Origin: CAZFLM01 sp964519955
Lineage (GTDB): Bacteria > Armatimonadota > Chthonomonadetes > Chthonomonadales > CAJBBX01
DNA: 9,018 nucleotides
NCBI GenBank assembly: GCA_964519955.1
Contig: CAZFLM010000146.1
Location: forward strand, 1-9,018
Direction: 5' to 3'
This document shows, in pieces, positions 5,422-9,018 of this stretch. Position 1 is the stretch's first letter; the number at the start of each line of letters is the position of its first letter. The position numbers and the translations under genes are program-made. The notes under the pieces are model-generated. The model ran no database searches and was not told the DNA's origin. It was given only the letters and a program-made list of their open reading frames with translations.

Positions 5422-5476
5422 CCACGCACGCGCCCAACCCCCGGAGGGGGTTTTGCTTCGGACCAGACCGCCATTT
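5422..5476 (-). repeat. 121-nt structured repeat, copy 2 (truncated by the gap)
   Basis: These 55 bases are identical to 5267-5321 and 5589-5643 and include the AACCCCC/GGGGGTT hairpin. The part with the two conserved stems is hidden in the N run. Beyond the unit, CGCCATT-TG-AATGGCG (5469-5484) forms a further 7-bp hairpin that supplies a plus-strand TGA in one frame. Confidence 0.85.
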
Positions 5477-5483
5477 GAATGGC

Positions 5484-5507
5484 GGGGCACGCGGCGGGAC
5501 ACGCGGC
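5484..5507. repeat. 12-bp tandem repeat, two units
   Basis: GGGGCACGCGGC (5484-5495) is followed by GGGACACGCGGC (5496-5507), with one base difference, and then CGTCC. It follows repeat copy 2 and matches the three-unit array after copy 3. Confidence 0.8.
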
Positions 5508-5522
5508 CGTCCGCGCGGCGTT

Positions 5523-5643
5523 GGCGCAACCGGGTTGAAACCCGGTCCTGCCCGCAGCGAAGTCCTCTGCGAGGACTGGGTTCCCATGCCACGCACGCGC
5601 CCAACCCCCGGAGGGGGTTTTGCTTCGGACCAGACCGCCATTT
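5523..5643 (-). repeat. 121-nt structured repeat, copy 3 (complete)
   Basis: This copy is identical to copy 1 across all 121 bases and carries the same three hairpins. Its outer edge continues into CGCCATT-TC-AATGGCG (5636-5651). The stop codon of the alpha-galactosidase (5643-5645) lies at the centre of that hairpin, exactly at the repeat boundary. Compared with copy 2, one base of the hairpin centre differs (G against C), which destroys the plus-strand TGA and creates the minus-strand one. Confidence 0.9.
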
Positions 5644-8171
5644 CAATGGCGGGACACGCGGCGGGACACGCGGCGGGACACGCGGCCGTCCTCGACTCGG
5701 TACGAGTACACCCCCGCCGACGGCCGCACGCGCTGCGACACGGGCAGGCCGTCCGTCATCAGTTGGCGACCGGTGAGGACGCGCGACGTGCCGGTGCCGA
5801 GATCGCGCACGCGGTAGCTGGCGTCGGGGCGCAGGCCGTGCAGCGGGAAGCGGGCCGCCTCGTAGGGGCTGTGCTCGCGGCGGAAGACCTGGACGACGCC
5901 GTCGCCCTGCTCGGGCCGGTGGAACTGCCACGCCATCCACGCCGTCTCGTCCAGCGTGTACTCGGTCAGCGGGTAGAAGTTGCCGAGCAGGCAGTCGGCG
6001 ATCCCCCTCCACTGCTTCATGATCTTGCGCAGCGCCGCGTAGTCGAGGTCCGTCCGCCGCATGTCCCACGACATCAGCGTGAACGGCGCCGTATCGCTCC
6101 AGACCGTATACGGGTCGGCGGCGACGATGCCTGTGCCGTGGTAGGGCACCCACGAAGAGAGCCCATAGGTCTGGCACTGCATGCCGACCGGGTCCCACGG
6201 GAAGTCGCTGCGCCAGAGCGGGACAGAGCGCCGCAGCGTCTCCAGGTCGTCGCGGTGGGCGCCGCTCGCGCAGGTGTCGATCAGGAGGCCTGGGTGCCGG
6301 CGGAGCAGCTCGTCCCAGAGCGCCAGGTAGCCGCGCACGTACCGGTTCTCGGTGAACCCGACGCGATCGGGGCCATCTCCCAGGCGCCAGCACGGCAGCG
6401 GGTCCATGTTGAAGTCCTGCCGGTAGACGCTCACCCCCTCGTCGCGGATCATTCCGCTGATGCGGTCCGTGATCCACGCGCGGGCCTCGTCGTTGCCCAG
6501 GTCGAGCAGCTTCGTCTCGCCGTCCTTGCCCAGCAGCCACTGCGGCTTCTGCTCGTACAGCCACGTGCCCGGCACGACGCGCTCCGGCTCGAACCACACG
6601 ATGCCGCGCGGGATGCCCTTCGAGCGGGCGTGGTCGATGACCGGCCTGAGGCCGTCCGGGAAGCGCGTCTTGTCGACCTCCCACGTGCCGGTGTTCACCC
6701 ACGAGCCCTTGCATGGGTACCAGCCCGCGTCGATCCACCAGTGATCCGGCAGCAGCTTCTCCTCGGCGTAGCGATCGATCGACGCCTTCTCCCCGGCCTC
6801 GGTGATCTGCAACTCGGGGAAGTAGTAGCCGTCGTAGGCGCCGGTCATCGGGGCGAGCGGCTTGCCGCCGGGGCGCGGCACGTTGTGGGCCAGCATCCAC
6901 CGGCGCCACACGTTCTGCGCTTGGGCGCGGCCGCCGCTCCAGAACTGCAGCACCATCAGCGGAGAGCGCGCCTCTTCGCCTGGATGCAGGACGAAGTGCG
7001 TGCGCTCCTGCCCGCAGCGCACTCGGAGCCCGGCGCCCGGGTCGCGCTCGAACTCGGCTGCCCAGCAGCCCGGCCAGCCCACCGCGACGATTGCGCCCCG
7101 GCCCATCGACTCCACGCTGAAGTAGGGCCAGACGCCTGCCGACGGGCGCCCCTGCGGCGGGGAGAGGCGCAGCTTGGTGCCCGGCTGGAGCTTCGACGAG
7201 TGCGGCGCGAAGTCCGACCGGCCCTCCGGCACGGATTGCGTGGTGACCACCGTGCCGTTGTTCTGGTGCAGCACGAACTCGTAGTCCGGCAGCAGCGGGT
7301 GCCGCGCGAACGCAAGGTCGCCGCCCTGGAAGTCCTCGATGAGCGGCGTATCGCCCTGGCCGGTGTTCCGCAGCCAGACGGTCCACTCGACGGTGGGGTA
7401 GCCGGCGTACTCGACGCTGACGCAGCGGACCTCCAGGCCGGTCGCGGGGTCTGTCCAGGTCAGCGTGCATTCCGTGCGGCCGCCTGCCAGTTGGCGGGTA
7501 TGGCGGTCCGTGCGCCACGTGGGCAGCAGCTCCGCCGATGGCCGGCCGCCATAGCGGAACGAGAAGGGCGCCGCCGTATCCGAGCCGGCGGCGAAGCCCT
7601 CCATCAGCGGCAGCTCGTCGAGGTAGACGGTGCGCTCGTCCGCGAGCACGATCCGCGCATCGCCCCAGACGCCCTGGTCGGAGTCGATGCCGTCCCCAGC
7701 GTCGGACAGCTCCAGCTCGAACTCGTGCGCGCCGCCGAGGTCCGCGTGGAGGTCCCGGGCGGCGGTCGAGGCGCGCATCACGGGGGTGCGGGCCAGCTCC
7801 TTCTCGCCGGCGCGCACGATGAACACGACGCTGCTGTGACCGACCTGGGTCTCCGTGTTGTTGTCCACTCCCACGGTTGCCAAGAACGACTTCCCCGGGC
7901 CGGGCAGGCGCACGATCAGGCGCGTGGGCGCGTGCGTGTAGAGCCCGCGGGCGAAGGCGCGCTCCAGCACCTTGAGCGGCTTGGCCCGGTGCGCGTTCTT
8001 CTGTACCAGGTCGTGCGCGCGGAGCACCTCGATGCCGGGGTTCGGTGGCGTGGCGACCGGTGCGGCGTCCAGGTGGGCGGCCATCCAGCGGTCGCGCATG
8101 AGCATCGCCTCGGGGTTGGCGGACGCGGGTGCGGCTGACGACAGGACAACGGCGGCTACGGCTGCAACCAT
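5643..8171 (-). CDS. Exported GH36 alpha-galactosidase with NPCBM module
   Basis: The 842-residue enzyme should release terminal alpha-galactose from oligo- or polysaccharides outside the cytoplasm. A hydrophobic leader (MVAAVAAVVLSSAAPASA, cleavage near 18) is followed by an NPCBM carbohydrate-binding module (about 70-178, with LYTHAPTRLIVRLP and LSDAGDGIDSD), a beta-supersandwich domain (about 185-430), the GH36 barrel (about 440-755) and a C-terminal beta domain to about 828. Active-site blocks are complete: WWIDAGW (Asp481), YRQDFN with the nucleophile Asp586, and CASGAHRDD followed by LWRSD with the acid/base Asp656. The ATG at 8171 is preferred over 8180 because GGAGG (8181-8185) touches the latter but stands nine bases from the former. 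Residues 830-842 (RVSR repeats) are encoded by the 12-bp repeats, so the original stop is gone. The 36-base spacing to the upstream gene suggests an operon. Other alpha-galactoside specificities within GH36 are possible. Confidence 0.9.
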   Translation of the reverse strand: MVAAVAAVVLSSAAPASANPEAMLMRDRWMAAHLDAAPVATPPNPGIEVLRAHDLVQKNAHRAKPLKVLERAFARGLYTHAPTRLIVRLPGPGKSFLATVGVDNNTETQVGHSSVVFIVRAGEKELARTPVMRASTAARDLHADLGGAHEFELELSDAGDGIDSDQGVWGDARIVLADERTVYLDELPLMEGFAAGSDTAAPFSFRYGGRPSAELLPTWRTDRHTRQLAGGRTECTLTWTDPATGLEVRCVSVEYAGYPTVEWTVWLRNTGQGDTPLIEDFQGGDLAFARHPLLPDYEFVLHQNNGTVVTTQSVPEGRSDFAPHSSKLQPGTKLRLSPPQGRPSAGVWPYFSVESMGRGAIVAVGWPGCWAAEFERDPGAGLRVRCGQERTHFVLHPGEEARSPLMVLQFWSGGRAQAQNVWRRWMLAHNVPRPGGKPLAPMTGAYDGYYFPELQITEAGEKASIDRYAEEKLLPDHWWIDAGWYPCKGSWVNTGTWEVDKTRFPDGLRPVIDHARSKGIPRGIVWFEPERVVPGTWLYEQKPQWLLGKDGETKLLDLGNDEARAWITDRISGMIRDEGVSVYRQDFNMDPLPCWRLGDGPDRVGFTENRYVRGYLALWDELLRRHPGLLIDTCASGAHRDDLETLRRSVPLWRSDFPWDPVGMQCQTYGLSSWVPYHGTGIVAADPYTVWSDTAPFTLMSWDMRRTDLDYAALRKIMKQWRGIADCLLGNFYPLTEYTLDETAWMAWQFHRPEQGDGVVQVFRREHSPYEAARFPLHGLRPDASYRVRDLGTGTSRVLTGRQLMTDGLPVSQRVRPSAGVYSYRVEDGRVSRRVSRRVSRH
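5651..5686. repeat. 12-bp tandem repeat, three units
   Basis: GGGACACGCGGC occurs three times without mismatch (5651-5662, 5663-5674, 5675-5686), then CGTCC. Read on the minus strand in the alpha-galactosidase frame, each unit encodes Arg-Val-Ser-Arg, which makes the C-terminal tail of that enzyme. The different copy number after repeat copy 2 suggests slippage. Confidence 0.85.
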
Positions 8172-8180
8172 CTCGCTCAT

Positions 8181-8185
8181 CCTCC
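8181..8185 (-). promoter_or_regulatory. Ribosome binding site deciding the alpha-galactosidase start
   Basis: GGAGG on the minus strand abuts the ATG at 8178-8180 with no spacer, which is too close for initiation. It stands nine bases before the ATG at 8169-8171, so the second ATG is the likelier start. Confidence 0.55.
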
Positions 8186-8207
8186 AGTTGGCATGGAAGC
8201 CGGTGCG

Positions 8208-9018
8208 TCAGTACGGCGCGGCGATCGGCTCGAAGGTCATCCCGTTGAAGTCGTGCAGCAACCTCGGCTCCCCGAGGCCGTCGGGCGTCAGCGTGGCCAC
8301 GTACAGACAGCCCCGCTCCGCGTAGACCAGGCGCTCCCGGTCCATGTCGGCCCACTCCCAGTCCGGGAGGTCGATGGTCCGGCCGGTGGCTTCGTGGCGG
8401 AGCTGGTGCTCGTCGTAGGTCAAGGCTCTGCCTGGCTTCGGCGAGCGCCACGACCCCTCGATGACGAGCTTGCGCAGGGCCCAACCTGCCGGCGCGGCGC
8501 GCTCGAAGAGCCCCCGCACCTTCCGGTCGTCGTCCGCCCCATCGCGAACGCGCAGCTCGCGCCAACCGTCCTGAAGCAGGGGGCGCCAGTACAGCGGCTC
8601 GCGGCCCGGAGCGGTGTCCAGAACCACTCCGCGCCACCACGAGGCCGGCCGCAGGCCCACCGGCTTGCTCTTGGCGCTGGACCGATCGCAGATCGAGTAC
8701 GTTCTCCCGTCGAGGAAGAGACCGCCGCCGCCCCAGGTGCCGCAGCCGGGCCACAGCCCGATGGCCTTCAGGTACGGGGTCCGCGCGATGGCCGTCCACG
8801 AGGCGCCGACATCGTCCCGCCAGCCCCAGCGGCGCGCGTCCATGGCGAAGTAGACCCAGTGCTTGCCATCTGGCGAGATGTCGCACTGGCGCTCGAACAG
8901 CCGGGCATGCATCCACTGCCCCACACTGAACGTGGCGTCGCGGCGGTCCCAGCCGATGGTACACGCGTACCGCGACGGCCCGCGCCGGATGACGAGCGCC
9001 ATGGGGCTCTCGCGGGCG
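8208..9018 (-). CDS. Protein of unknown function, 5' end outside the window
   Basis: The frame is open from the right edge; an ATG at 9002 exists, but no ribosome binding site precedes it. The sequence just before it (ARESP, then MALVIRRGPSRYACTIGWDR) looks like the conserved opening of a family I remember only as uncharacterised. Typical members start a few dozen residues earlier, so the window probably cuts the N-terminus. Visible blocks are FSVGQWMHARLFERQCDISP, DGKHWVYFAMDARRWG, SWTAIARTPYLKAIGLWP, GCGTWGGGGLFLDGRTYSIC and a C-terminal part with LPDWEWADMDRERLVYAERG, then CLYVATL and LHDFNGMTFEPI. The DxSPDGKxWVYFA and DRERLVYAERGCLY segments look like beta-propeller blades. There is no membrane helix. 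It lies 36 bases upstream of the alpha-galactosidase start on the same strand. Function unknown. Confidence 0.75.
   Translation of the reverse strand, partial: ARESPMALVIRRGPSRYACTIGWDRRDATFSVGQWMHARLFERQCDISPDGKHWVYFAMDARRWGWRDDVGASWTAIARTPYLKAIGLWPGCGTWGGGGLFLDGRTYSICDRSSAKSKPVGLRPASWWRGVVLDTAPGREPLYWRPLLQDGWRELRVRDGADDDRKVRGLFERAAPAGWALRKLVIEGSWRSPKPGRALTYDEHQLRHEATGRTIDLPDWEWADMDRERLVYAERGCLYVATLTPDGLGEPRLLHDFNGMTFEPIAAPY

Noticed and set aside
5073..5641. Short peptides starting MAVWSEAKPPPGVGRV on the minus strand of each repeat
   Set aside because: The frame is repeat-encoded, has no ribosome binding site, and the copies shift frame because the unit length is not a multiple of three. 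It is better explained as structured non-coding repeat.
5201..5690. CRISPR array
   Set aside because: The units are 121 nt long, the spacers contain tandem 12-mers rather than unique sequences, and there are no cas genes nearby.
5298..8138. Very long plus-strand open frame (about 946 codons)
   Set aside because: It is antisense to the alpha-galactosidase, crosses the N gap, and has the low-complexity Arg/Ala/Val composition of GC-rich antisense frames.
5170..8964. Very long minus-strand open frame (about 1264 codons)
   Set aside because: It is the shadow of the alpha-galactosidase and the upstream gene: Arg/Pro/Gly-rich translation without motifs, and it crosses the N gap. The GH36 domains are in another frame.

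Overview
The window is high-GC bacterial DNA (roughly two thirds G+C by eye) and looks like part of a metagenome scaffold, because it contains a 100-base run of N at 5322-5421. The gene content is an exported GH172/DUF2961 protein, an exported GH36 alpha-galactosidase with an NPCBM module, an exported Skp/OmpH-like protein family and structured REP-like repeats. This suits an Armatimonadota, Planctomycetota or related environmental heterotroph. That placement is inferred from gene style only; there is no marker gene here.

Layout. Positions 59-463 (minus) hold a small exported protein of unknown function. A 318-base divergent intergenic region follows (464-781); it carries two candidate promoters, a structured repeat and a short 14-bp periodic array. 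Positions 782-1300 (plus) encode an exported OmpH/Skp-like protein. A 13-bp perfect hairpin separates it from the convergent GH172-family gene (1375-2346, minus). Divergent from that is an iron superoxide dismutase (2482-3078, plus), ending in an 11-bp hairpin. Positions 3136-3739 (minus) hold a decayed VapBC-type toxin-antitoxin pair: the antitoxin frame is open, but the PIN toxin has an internal deletion and a frameshift. An aminoglycoside N3-acetyltransferase family gene (3890-4648, plus) is followed closely by a membrane-anchored NTF2-like protein (4688 onward, plus).

Positions 5201-5686 are a repeat cluster lying between two convergent genes. It has at least three copies of a 121-nt unit (two complete and identical, one cut by the gap), joined by variable numbers of a 12-bp tandem repeat. 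Both convergent genes read into it: the plus-strand gene has lost or hidden its own stop codon, and the alpha-galactosidase (5643-8171, minus) ends in a repeat-encoded tail. Upstream of the alpha-galactosidase in the same operon is a 5'-truncated gene of unknown function (8208 to the right edge, minus).

The most interesting signal is that the 121-nt unit and an unrelated-looking intergenic element at 553-603 share the same two-hairpin design. The loops and linkers are conserved while the stems differ by compensating base changes, which points to one structured repeat family with diverged stems. No defence island, CRISPR array, transposase, tRNA or rRNA was seen.
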